This document shows positions 1 through 7,740 of a DNA stretch of 14,960 nucleotides, in pieces. Numbering within the stretch: the stretch's first letter is position 1; each line of letters starts with the position of its first letter. The notes under the pieces are model-generated. The model was not told where the DNA came from and did no database searches. It saw only the letters and a program-made list of their open reading frames with translations. The position numbers and the translations under genes are program-made. This DNA comes from Chloroflexota bacterium (GTDB lineage Bacteria > Chloroflexota > Dehalococcoidia > Bin125), in contig JAPOXB010000127.1 in NCBI GenBank assembly GCA_026707335.1, forward strand, positions 1 to 14,960, in the 5' to 3' direction.

Positions 1-959
<959 letters not shown>

Positions 960-963
<4 letters not shown>

Positions 964-2288
964 GCAGGCGGGCCTTCCGGGTGCGGATCGAGCCGGTGGA
1001 ACAGTCGCACGAGTGTGTCGTCGTCGCCGAACGCGCCGGCCTTGGTCGCGATGGTGATGCCGTCGAGCGGGCCCCCGGCGATCGCGCCCACCGGCGTCCC
1101 CGGCTCGACCTCGCCCGCGAGCACGATACCAGCGGCCTCGATCGCCGAGAGGACCGCGCGGGCCGTGTCTCCGCCCACCAGAACCAGGCCGCCGATCGGA
1201 TGCTCGGCCGCGAGCCCGGCGACGATCGCCGCGAGTTCCCGGCTGATGGCGTCGGCGGTGGTCCGGGTTTCCGCCGGCGATGGGGCGCCGCCCTCCGTAT
1301 CGGTCCGCAGTGCGACGCTGCGCCGCGCCGCGAGCGCCCCGGAGACGGCCTGCCGGTCGAAGTGCGTGCGGATCGCCTGCCCGCTCCCGTCGATGCGGAA
1401 GCGCAGCGCGTGGACTTCGGCCAGGCGCCGCTCGGCGAGCTGCGCGAACTGGCGGCCGGCCAGCGCGCGCTGACTCGCGCTGACCAGGAGAACCGGCGGC
1501 GCGGCCGTCGGCGTCTCGGCGACAGGAGCGCCGCCGCGCGACGTCGCCCGCGCCAGGGCCGATGCCAGGCCGGCCGAGCCGGCGAACAGGATCGGGGCGG
1601 CTGGGCGCTCCCACTGCAACGCGCCCGCCACCAGCCGGTCGAGGTCGGCGTCGGTGGCCGCATCGCACACCAGCAGCGAGGGCGCCTGCGCCCCGGCCGG
1701 CCCCATCGCGGCGGCGAGCGCGGCCCGCAGGCGCCCGGAGCGGATCTCGCGCAGGGAGCAGGCGCGCAGCGGCAGCGGGCAGTCCCGCCGCAGGACCTCG
1801 GACACGAGGCTGGTCGCGACGGGGCTCAGGGTGTCGCGGCCGACCTCGGTCTCCGCCAACGGGACGCCGTGCACCGAGAGGCGGCCGTCGTCCACCGTCC
1901 GGCCCGTCGCGGGGAACGCCGGCGTGACGATCACCAGCCCGGCGCCCGACGCCTCCGCCGCCGCGCCGATCTCAGCGCCCGGGTGCCCGCGTAACGTCGA
2001 ATCGATCTTGACGTACCGGAGCCGGGCGGCGCTGCGCGCGCCGGCGACCGTGCGCGCGACCACGGCCGCCGCCTCGCGCGCCGGCAGCCGGCGCGTGTCG
2101 AGATTCACCGACACCAGTTCCACCCGCGGCGCCCGGGCGATGTCGCGGCCCACCGACACGAACGACGACACGCCCCGGCCCGCGAAGGCGGCGGCGCAGT
2201 CCAGCGCGCCGGTCAGGTCGTCGGCGATCAGGAGCGTGGGTGCGTGCTGATCGGGCCCGTGCCCATCCGTGTCCCCGGCCCGGATCAT
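960..2288 (-). CDS. DUF1537 four-carbon acid sugar kinase
   Basis: This is a 442-aa ATP-dependent kinase of the DUF1537 (OtnK/DtnK) family. The N-terminal substrate domain has IADDLTGALD at residues 21-30 and KIDSTLRGHPG at 94-104. The C-terminal nucleotide domain has LVGGDT around 370-375 and TKAGAFG around 415-421. Length is normal for the family. The ATG at 2288-2286 overlaps the upstream protease stop as ATGA, and the stop overlaps the PdxA start as GTGA, so all three should be made together. Family members phosphorylate C4 acids such as D-threonate, L-threonate or erythronate at O4, and the product is then handled by a PdxA2-type dehydrogenase or another downstream enzyme. The PdxA neighbour makes a threonate-type substrate most likely. 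Stereochemistry cannot be read from sequence. The dehydratase divergently encoded at 4069 could act in the same catabolism, but this is only positional. Confidence 0.93.
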
Positions 2289-2656
2289 GCCATCGGCTGG
2301 ATGACGACGCGCCCGCCGTCCCGGACCTGGATGCTGAGGTCATGCATGTCGAGCAGGGACATGCCCACGAGGGCCTCAACGCCAACGGCCCCACTCTCGA
2401 TATCTCTCGGCTGACCGTCCCAGACCACCGTGACGCCATGCACGGCAAAGGTCTCTACCTCGCCGTTGGCCAGGACCGCTTGGCCATGGAACCGAAAGGG
2501 AAGTCCCAGTTCCTCGACGAGGGACGACGGCAGCATCAGGAAGCCGCTGAAGCCGGTGTCTATCACGGCCTCGATTTCCCGCGCTTGCCCTGACGCGTCT
2601 CGCAAGGGAAGGGTTACGACCGCTTCGTGTGCGGCGTTCACCACGCCCTCGATCAC
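2285..2656 (-). CDS. Clan AA (retropepsin-like) aspartic protease, DTGF family
   Basis: This 123-aa protein resembles a single-domain retropepsin. VIDTGFSGFL (DTG at residues 33-35) carries the catalytic Asp and is followed by the hydrophobic LMLPSSLVEEL segment. A second half, VGMSLLDMHDLSIQV, matches the usual G-(M/T)-x-LL ending. Such proteins act as homodimers, each subunit giving one Asp. I chose GTG 2656-2654 as start because it overlaps the upstream stop as GTGA, has GGAGG a few bases upstream, and gives the N-terminus MIEGVVN expected for the family. A GTG at 2668 lies in frame, but it sits at the edge of that ribosome-binding site. The family is common in cyanobacteria, Chloroflexota and archaea, usually beside a small unknown protein as here. 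Its natural substrate is not known. There is no signal peptide, so it should be cytosolic. Confidence 0.85.
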   Translation of the reverse strand: MIEGVVNAAHEAVVTLPLRDASGQAREIEAVIDTGFSGFLMLPSSLVEELGLPFRFHGQAVLANGEVETFAVHGVTVVWDGQPRDIESGAVGVEALVGMSLLDMHDLSIQVRDGGRVVIQPMA

Positions 2657-2925
2657 CCGGTCCTCCACAACGAACCGGCCCCGATTCGATACAGCGCCCG
2701 GTAGCCGACCTTCACGGCCCAGATGTCGGCGCCCGGGTTCTGGGCGAGCAGTCGCTCCGCCGCGGTCAGGGCGATGTCGTCGATGACGTAGTCGCCGCTG
2801 TTCACGTCGATGGCGACGACCTTCCCGTGGTGGGCCTCCTCAACCTGCGAGCGGATGTCCCGCTCGTAGATCGCGTCGCCGAGGCGGCCCACCTCCTCGG
2901 CAGTCCGGCGGACTGGTGTCGTCAT
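2653..2925 (-). CDS. Small protein of unknown function paired with the clan AA protease
   Basis: This 90-aa soluble protein has no signal peptide or membrane segment. I do not recognise a named domain. Residues 8-30 look helical (AEEVGRLGDAIYERDI), followed by GKVVAIDVNSGDYVIDD and then DIWAVKVGYRALYRIG, a short alpha/beta-type pattern. From memory, proteins with this 'K-V-A-I-D ... G-Y-R' layout are often found next to DTGF-type aspartic proteases. They could be a partner, substrate or inhibitor of the protease, or half of a toxin-antitoxin-like pair; none of this is shown by the sequence. The start ATG at 2925 has a strong AAGGAGAGG ribosome site, and the gene is the first in the operon behind a good promoter. 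Its stop overlaps the protease start as GTGA. Confidence 0.75.
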   Translation of the reverse strand: MTTPVRRTAEEVGRLGDAIYERDIRSQVEEAHHGKVVAIDVNSGDYVIDDIALTAAERLLAQNPGADIWAVKVGYRALYRIGAGSLWRTG

Positions 2926-2946
2926 CCCGCAGCCCCTCTCCTTGCG

Positions 2947-2960
2947 AACGGCATCCCGTT
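2947..2960. promoter_or_regulatory. Inverted repeat AACGG-N4-CCGTT, candidate operator
   Basis: A perfect 5+5 base inverted repeat with a 4-base centre lies just downstream of the predicted transcription start (about 2963, minus strand) and upstream of the ribosome site of the 90-aa gene. The position suits a repressor operator or a short 5'-UTR hairpin. No regulator gene is present in the window. Confidence 0.3.
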
Positions 2961-2969
2961 ACGGGGCCT

Positions 2970-2999
2970 ATTTTAGTCCGGCGGCGATCGCCCCGACAA
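2970..2999 (-). promoter_or_regulatory. Probable sigma70-type promoter of the acid-sugar operon
   Basis: On the minus strand, TTGTCG (2999-2994) and TAAAAT (2975-2970) are separated by 18 bases, a good -35/-10 pair. The -10 lies 45 bases upstream of the first ATG of the operon, which has its own AAGGAGAGG site. It is one of the few AT-rich patches in the area. Confidence 0.6.
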
Positions 3000-3050
3000 C
3001 GAAACGACCCGCCCCGCGGGAGCGGCCGGGTTCGATTCCCTCCAGTCCCC

Positions 3051-3056
3051 TAGACT
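3051..3056 (+). promoter_or_regulatory. TAGACT -10 box of the LLM/dehydratase pair
   Basis: TAGACT lies 33 bases before the ATG at 3090, leaving a 5' leader of about 27 bases that contains AAGGGAG (3076-3082) at good spacing. I see no convincing -35. The same hexamer recurs at 12941 before the aldehyde oxidoreductase gene, which supports it as a genuine -10 element. Confidence 0.5.
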
Positions 3057-3089
3057 CCCGACGACGCAATCGGCGAAGGGAGCACGACG

Positions 3090-4019
3090 ATGAAACTGGC
3101 AGCGGAATTCCCCAGCGTGGTCCACCGCGAGGGACCGGAGGCGATCTCGCGCTTGGTGGCGGGCATCGAGGCCATCGGCTACGACCAATTCGAGATCTTC
3201 GACCACGTCGCGATGGGACACCCCATCGAGGGCCGCGCGCCCCAGCCCTACCCCGCGAACATGCCCCTCCTCGAGGCGCTCATGCTGCTGGCCTACGCGG
3301 CCGCCGCGACGAGCACTATCGGCCTCGGCACGGAAGTGCTGGTGCTGCCGCAGCGCCACCCCACCCTGGTCGCCAAGCAGGTGAGCACGCTCGACACGCT
3401 GTCGGGCGGGCGCCTGCGGCTGGGCATCGGCGTGGGCTGGCAGGAATCGGAGTACGACGCCCTGGGCATGCCCTTCCACCAGCGCGGCCGCATGATGGAC
3501 GAGGCCATCGCCTTCATGCGCGCCTGGTGGGGCGACGCCTCGGTCGACTTCGACGGCGAGTTCTTCCAGGCCCGCGCGATGGCGATGGAGCCGAAGCCGC
3601 CGCAGGGCGCCGCGATCCCGATCTGGGTCGGGGGCTCCTCCCCGGCCGCGCTGCGACGGGCGGGCACGGTGGGCGACGGCTGGCTCGCGAGCGCCGGCAT
3701 GGGCGACTCCGGCGTCCTGGCGGGCTTCATCGAGCAGGTGAAGGAGCACGCCGCGGCGGCCGGCCGCGACCCGGCGAGCCTGGGCTTCCAGGCCCAGCTC
3801 AGCCCCCCGCCGCGCAGCGACGACCCCGGCGGGCGGGACTTCTACCGCCGCCCCGACGACGTCGTGGCGGTCGCGCTGGCGGCTAAGAGCGCCGGCTTCG
3901 ACGCGGTCGCGATCAACGCCACCGGCGTCTTCCTGGCCGGCGCGCGCAGCGCCGACGCGATGATCGAGGCGCTGGGCACGCTGCACGACCGGCTGCGGTC
4001 GGAACTGGGATCGGACTAG
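3090..4019 (+). CDS. Luciferase-like (LLM class) F420-dependent oxidoreductase
   Basis: This 309-aa TIM-barrel flavin/F420-type oxidoreductase carries the classic block VLPQRHPTLVAKQ (residues 85-97), then LDTLSGGRLRLGIGVGW (101-117) and the downstream EYDALG and IPIWVGG (177-182). These are typical of the Rv2161c-like F420-dependent group. The enzyme transfers hydride between F420H2 (or possibly FMNH2) and an organic substrate that cannot be named from sequence. Length is normal. The start ATG has AAGGGAG seven bases upstream. The gene heads a probable two-gene operon, with the enolase-superfamily gene starting 49 bases after its stop. A GCCGGG-CCG-CCCGGC hairpin (4037-4051) lies in that gap and could reduce read-through. 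Paralogues of this family are numerous in SAR202 Chloroflexota and mycobacteria. The FMN versus F420 choice is uncertain. Confidence 0.9.
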   Translation: MKLAAEFPSVVHREGPEAISRLVAGIEAIGYDQFEIFDHVAMGHPIEGRAPQPYPANMPLLEALMLLAYAAAATSTIGLGTEVLVLPQRHPTLVAKQVSTLDTLSGGRLRLGIGVGWQESEYDALGMPFHQRGRMMDEAIAFMRAWWGDASVDFDGEFFQARAMAMEPKPPQGAAIPIWVGGSSPAALRRAGTVGDGWLASAGMGDSGVLAGFIEQVKEHAAAAGRDPASLGFQAQLSPPPRSDDPGGRDFYRRPDDVVAVALAAKSAGFDAVAINATGVFLAGARSADAMIEALGTLHDRLRSELGSD

Positions 4020-4068
4020 CGGCGGACACACGGCACGCCGGGCCGCCCGGCGGCGACGGGAGCGGCGG

Positions 4069-5208
4069 ATGAAGGTCAGCGGGCTCAGGACGATGGTCGT
4101 CGAGGCGGAGGAGCCGTACATCGGCGGCCGCTACTTCCTCTTCCTCGAGCTGCAGACCGACGAGGGCATCACCGGCATCGGCGAGCGCATCGCCGGCAGT
4201 TCCTACTCCGAGCACCTCGGCGACCTCAAGTCGCAGGTCAGCCTGATCGAGGAGTTCGTCGGCCAGTTCGTCATCGGCGAGAACCCGCTCAACATCGAGC
4301 GCATCTGGGACCGCATGTACGGGACGCGCCACGACCTGCGCCACCCCAGCCTCTACGCCACGCCCGTGATCAGCGCCATCGACATGGCGCTGTGGGACAT
4401 CGCCGGCAAGGCCGCCAACCAGCCGATCTACAACCTGCTCGGCGGGAAGTACCACGAGACGCTGCGCGCCTACGCCTACATGCCCGGCGGCGACCTCACG
4501 GAGCACCCGGAGAAGGCCGGCGACGTGGCCGCCCAACTCCTCGCCGAGGGGAACTCGGCCTGCAAGATCGACCCCTTCATGCCGCTGCACCCCATCCGCG
4601 ACATCCCGCTCTGGGAGATCGAGCGCGCGGGCAAGATCTTCGAGAGCATCCGCAAGGCGGTCGGCAACCGGCTGGAGGTCGGCATCGGGACGCACGGCCA
4701 GATGCCCACCTACAGCGCCATCCGCGTCGCGCAGTACCTGGAGCCGTACCACCCCTTCTGGTTCGAGGAGCCCGTGATGCCGGAGAACATCGAGGAGATG
4801 GCGCGCGTCGCCGCGCACACCAGCATCCCCATCGCGACGGGGGAGCGGCTGGTGACGAAGTACGAGTTCGCCCGCGTGCTGGAGAAGCAGGCGGCGCAGA
4901 TCATCCAACTCGACGTCGGGCAGTGCGGCGGCATCACCGAGGCCAAGAAGATCGCCGGCATGGCCGAGGCGCACTACGCGATGATCGCGCCGCACATGTA
5001 CTGCGGGCCCGTGGCCGCCGCCGCCGCCATCCAGATCGACACCTGCTCGCCCAACTTCCTCATCCAGGAAGCGAACCAGGGGCCGCTGCACAAAACGATC
5101 TTCAAGCAGCCGCTCGTCGTCGAGAACGGCGTCATCATCCCCCCGACCGGCCCCGGCCTGGGCGTCGAGTTCGACGAGGACGTGCTGCGGGCGCACCTCG
5201 TGTCGTAG
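4069..5208 (+). CDS. Mandelate racemase/galactonate dehydratase-like enolase-superfamily enzyme with variant metal site
   Basis: This 379-aa protein aligns over its full length with D-galactonate dehydratase-type enzymes. It has the N-terminal capping domain, K166-I-D168 on the second barrel strand, EEP at 233-235, ATGERL with E259, and the Asp-His dyad D282/H309 in IAPHMYCGP. These enzymes abstract a proton alpha to a carboxylate and dehydrate sugar acids. The unusual point is the third-strand motif. It reads EVGIGTHGQ where galactonate dehydratase has VGVDFHGR, so the first metal-ligand Asp is Gly207 while the catalytic His209 is kept. The DNA reads GGG there clearly. Either this subfamily binds Mg differently or it has another chemistry. 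The start ATG has GGGAGCGG upstream. The gene probably shares a transcript with the upstream oxidoreductase. The substrate is unknown; an acid sugar is the reasonable guess. Confidence 0.9.
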   Translation: MKVSGLRTMVVEAEEPYIGGRYFLFLELQTDEGITGIGERIAGSSYSEHLGDLKSQVSLIEEFVGQFVIGENPLNIERIWDRMYGTRHDLRHPSLYATPVISAIDMALWDIAGKAANQPIYNLLGGKYHETLRAYAYMPGGDLTEHPEKAGDVAAQLLAEGNSACKIDPFMPLHPIRDIPLWEIERAGKIFESIRKAVGNRLEVGIGTHGQMPTYSAIRVAQYLEPYHPFWFEEPVMPENIEEMARVAAHTSIPIATGERLVTKYEFARVLEKQAAQIIQLDVGQCGGITEAKKIAGMAEAHYAMIAPHMYCGPVAAAAAIQIDTCSPNFLIQEANQGPLHKTIFKQPLVVENGVIIPPTGPGLGVEFDEDVLRAHLVS

Positions 5209-5222
5209 GTGGCCTCCGACGG

Positions 5223-5243
5223 GCGCCGGGCGCCGGCCGGCGC
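5223..5243. terminator. GC-rich hairpin between convergent genes
   Basis: GCGCCGG (5223-5229) pairs with CCGGCGC (5237-5243) around a 7-base loop, and 5230-5243 is itself a perfect 14-base palindrome. It fills most of the 34-base gap between two convergent stop codons, so it could slow polymerase from both sides. There is no U-tract, so it is not a standard intrinsic terminator. Confidence 0.35.
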
Positions 5244-6073
5244 TACACCTCGACCGGCGGCACCAGCAGTTCGGCCGGCGCCAGGCCGAACTCCGCGATC
5301 ATCTCGTCGGCGTAGGCGATGCGGCCCGAGACCTCCGAGGCGGGGCCGTAGGCCAGCCGCAGGCAGGCCTCGGCCATGTGCTCGACGGGGGTCACGCGCT
5401 CCCGGTTCTCGTCGCTGATCAGCTTGTGGAACAGCACGCCCGGCGTCGCGACCAGCCCGGGCGAGATCGCGCTGATGCTCACGCCGTCGTCGAAGACCTC
5501 GGCGGCGAGGCCGGTGCTGAAGCGCTCCAGCGCCGCCTTGCACATCCCGTAGACCGTCCCCGGGCTGGCGCCTTCGTCGAGCTTGGGGTGCAGTGCCGCG
5601 TGCGACGACACGTTCACGATCCAGCCGGTCTTGCGCTCGCGCATGCTGTCGAGCACCAGCTGCGTCAGGTGCAGCGGTCCGTAGACCTGCACCTCCTCCA
5701 TCAGCTTGTAGCGCTTCTCGGGGAACTCGGCCGTGGGGATGAAGAACGTCACCGCGGCGTTGTTGACCAGGATGTCGACCGGCCCGTACTCCGCGACGGC
5801 CGCCGCGACCAGGGCCTCGCGGTCGGCGCTCTGCGACAGGTCGCAGCGCACGGCGTGGGCGGCGCCGCCCGCGTCCCGGATCCGCTGCACGACGCTGTTG
5901 ATGCTGCCCGGCAGCGGGTGGTCGCCGTCGTCGACGGTGCGTGCGCAGACGACCACCTTCGCCCCCTCCTGCGCGTAGCGGTAGGCGATCGCCTCGCCGA
6001 TCCCGCGCGACGCGCCCGTCACGATCGCGACCTTCCCGGCCAGCAGGCCGTTGGGGTTGACTGTCCCGGTCAT
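5243..6073 (-). CDS. Short-chain dehydrogenase/reductase (SDR family)
   Basis: This 276-aa classical SDR has TGASRGIG (19-26) as the dinucleotide-binding glycine motif, NNAA (104-107), NVSS (154-157) and the catalytic pair Y175/K179 in YGMCK, followed by SPG (204-206). An Arg after the second strand (VVVCAR, R45) favours NADP(H). The loop between the catalytic Ser and Tyr is a few residues longer than usual (KLDEGASPG). The C-terminus lacks the common 'GG...dGG' ending, so it may belong to an atypical subgroup. It is an alcohol/ketone oxidoreductase of unknown substrate. The start ATG has an AGGAGG site, and the gene follows the CoA-transferase by 28 bases on the same strand, so co-expression is very likely. 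This would fit a hydroxyacyl- or alcohol-oxidising step beside CoA activation, but that is inferred from position. Confidence 0.93.
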   Translation of the reverse strand: MTGTVNPNGLLAGKVAIVTGASRGIGEAIAYRYAQEGAKVVVCARTVDDGDHPLPGSINSVVQRIRDAGGAAHAVRCDLSQSADREALVAAAVAEYGPVDILVNNAAVTFFIPTAEFPEKRYKLMEEVQVYGPLHLTQLVLDSMRERKTGWIVNVSSHAALHPKLDEGASPGTVYGMCKAALERFSTGLAAEVFDDGVSISAISPGLVATPGVLFHKLISDENRERVTPVEHMAEACLRLAYGPASEVSGRIAYADEMIAEFGLAPAELLVPPVEV

Positions 6074-6101
6074 GGTGGTCCTCCTGTGTGCTTCTGCGCG
6101 G

Positions 6102-7292
6102 TCAGCCGAGGGCGCCGGCCGTGCGCAACTCCGCGATCTCCGCGGCGCTCAGCGCCAAGTCCGCCGCCAGGACTTCGTCGGAATGTTCGCCCAGCAGCGG
6201 CGCGCGCCGCAGCGGGACGTCGCTCTTGGACAGCCGCGGCGCCCAGCCTAACAGCCGCACGCGGCCGTGGTCGGGGTGCTCCAGCTCGTGCACGAATCCC
6301 CGGCTCAAGAGATGCTCGTCGTGGAAGAGGTCGACCGTGTCGAAGACCGCGCTGGACGGGATCCCGGCCTCCCCCAGGGTCTGCATGACCTCCCACTTCG
6401 TGCGCTGCTTCGTCCACTCCCCGATCAGCGCCGCCAGATCGTCGGCGTGCTCCTCGCGGCCGGCGGCGTCCTTGTAGCGGGGGTCGTCCGCCAGCTCGGG
6501 GCGGCCCAGGACATCGCACAGCGTCCGCCACATGCGGGGCGTCGCGGCGATCACGTAGGCGTAGTCGTTCGGCCCGAAGGGGCGGCAGGGGTAGAGGTTC
6601 ACCAGCGGCCCGTGCCCGTTGCCGTTGCGCGGCGCGACCGCCTCTCCCCACTGCGAGCCGCCCGCGATCCGGGAGCGCATGTAGTAGGTCGCCGCCTCCT
6701 GCATGGAGATCTCGACCAGCTGGCCCTCGCCGGTGCGCTGCTGCTGGACGTACGCCCCCAGCACGCCCAGCGCCAACTGCACGCCGGTGCCGGAGTCGCC
6801 GATCGTGGGGCCGGGCATGGTGGGCGGGCCCTCGGGCTCGCCCGTGACGGAGAACGCGCCCGCCGCCGCCTGCGCCACCATGTCGTAGCACTTGTAGCCG
6901 GCGTGGGGGCCGCTCACCCCGAAACCCTTGACGCGGGCGTAGATGATGCCCGGGTGCGCCGCCCGCATCACGTCGTAGCCGATGCCCAGCTTCTCGACGA
7001 CGCCCGGGCCGTAGTTCTCGACGAAGACGTCGTAGTGCGGTGCCATGTCGAGCAGCAACTGCCGGCCGCTGGGCCGGCGCAGGTCGATCACGATGCTGCG
7101 CTTGTTGCTGTTCCAGTTCAGGAAGTAGGGCGAGTTGCGCGCGCCGCGCATGGCGCCCCGTCCCGGGTCGCCGCCGCCGGGCGGTTCGACCTTGACGACG
7201 TCGGCCCCCATCCAGGCCAGCGCCTGCGTGCACGAGGTGCCCGCCTCGTACTGCGTCATGTCGAGGATCCGCATTCCATCGAGGGCCGGCAT
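6102..7292 (-). CDS. CaiB/BaiF (class III) CoA-transferase
   Basis: This 396-aa family III CoA-transferase begins LDGMRILDMTQYEAGTSC and continues with GADVVKVEPP, NKRSIVIDL and VFVENYGPG, all typical of formyl-CoA/carnitine CoA-transferases. The catalytic Asp is D166 in PTIGDSGTG. Such enzymes move CoA between carboxylic acids through an aspartyl-CoA thioester intermediate and work as interlocked dimers. The substrate cannot be deduced. The ATG at 7292 has GGATGGAG upstream and a TAGCAT -10 box at 7325-7320. The gene is first in a two-gene unit with the SDR. It is a stand-alone single-domain enzyme, in contrast to the fused two-domain paralogue at 9128-11572. Confidence 0.94.
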   Translation of the reverse strand: MPALDGMRILDMTQYEAGTSCTQALAWMGADVVKVEPPGGGDPGRGAMRGARNSPYFLNWNSNKRSIVIDLRRPSGRQLLLDMAPHYDVFVENYGPGVVEKLGIGYDVMRAAHPGIIYARVKGFGVSGPHAGYKCYDMVAQAAAGAFSVTGEPEGPPTMPGPTIGDSGTGVQLALGVLGAYVQQQRTGEGQLVEISMQEAATYYMRSRIAGGSQWGEAVAPRNGNGHGPLVNLYPCRPFGPNDYAYVIAATPRMWRTLCDVLGRPELADDPRYKDAAGREEHADDLAALIGEWTKQRTKWEVMQTLGEAGIPSSAVFDTVDLFHDEHLLSRGFVHELEHPDHGRVRLLGWAPRLSKSDVPLRRAPLLGEHSDEVLAADLALSAAEIAELRTAGALG

Positions 7293-7319
7293 GGCGTGAC
7301 TCCATCCAGGTGCGCGGTC

Positions 7320-7325
7320 ATGCTA
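7320..7325 (-). promoter_or_regulatory. TAGCAT -10 box of the CoA-transferase/SDR unit
   Basis: On the minus strand, GGTAGCATGACC lies 27 bases upstream of the ATG at 7292. This leaves a leader of about 20 bases with the GGATGGAG ribosome site. It fits the TAnnnT pattern seen before other genes in the window. No clear -35 is visible. Confidence 0.45.
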
Positions 7326-7355
7326 CCCCGTTTGCGGGGGCGTTCGCCCGGCGGC

Positions 7356-7361
7356 TACGGT
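7356..7361 (+). promoter_or_regulatory. TACGGT -10 box placed for a leaderless transcript
   Basis: GGCTACGGT ends seven bases before the GTG at 7369. This is the spacing expected when transcription begins at or beside the start codon. There is no ribosome-binding site upstream of that GTG. Confidence 0.45.
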
Positions 7362-7368
7362 GGACGGC

Positions 7369-7740
7369 GTGCCCGGACCCACCAGTGCCGACGCGGGACG
7401 ATCGCGCCGCCTGCGGCGGCTGCGCCGCCGCGCCGTCCGGCTGCCCGCCGCGCTCGCCGACGGCCTGCGCCGGGTGCGCGACTTCATCTCCATCGACGAC
7501 ATCACGATCGACCTCTACGAGCGCCGCGCCCGCCGGCGCGGGCCGAAGGTCGGGCGGTTGCAACTGCGCCGCACCGCCCCCGCCAAGTTCGGCGACCCCG
7601 ACGCCTGGATGGTCGTCGCACGCGAGGGCGACGCCCCGGCGGAGCGCGACGACGCGGCGTCCGGTCCCGTATTCGAGTTGGAGGCGGGCGCGAGTTCTCC
7701 CGACCCGGCGACGCCCGAGCCGCCGCGCGACCCCCGCTAG
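7369..7740 (+). CDS. Arg-rich 123-aa protein of unknown function
   Basis: I do not recognise this protein. It has a strongly basic N-terminal quarter (RSRRLRRLRRRAVRL), a central block with alternating hydrophobics (DFISIDDITIDLYERR) followed by KVGRLQLRR and DPDAWMVVAREG, and an acidic, proline-rich tail. There is no signal peptide or membrane segment. G/C at nearly every third position supports real coding. The minus-strand frame over it only yields repetitive Arg/Ala/Gly text. I prefer GTG 7369 because a TACGGT box sits seven bases upstream, suggesting leaderless translation. GTG 7360 in the same frame would add three residues but overlaps that box. The gene stands alone, divergent from the CoA-transferase and convergent with the DUF3179 gene. 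Its TAG stop shares CTAG with the opposing stop. Nucleic-acid binding through the basic part is possible but unproven. Confidence 0.6.
   Translation: MPGPTSADAGRSRRLRRLRRRAVRLPAALADGLRRVRDFISIDDITIDLYERRARRRGPKVGRLQLRRTAPAKFGDPDAWMVVAREGDAPAERDDAASGPVFELEAGASSPDPATPEPPRDPR

Noticed and set aside
4037..4051. GCCGGG-CCG-CCCGGC hairpin considered as a terminator between the oxidoreductase and dehydratase genes
   Set aside because: It has no U-tract and lies only 17 bases before a co-directional start with its own ribosome site. Short GC stems are common by chance here.
5230..5243. 14-base GC palindrome considered as a recombination or attachment site
   Set aside because: There is no integrase, repeat partner or tRNA nearby. 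A role as a hairpin between convergent genes explains it better.
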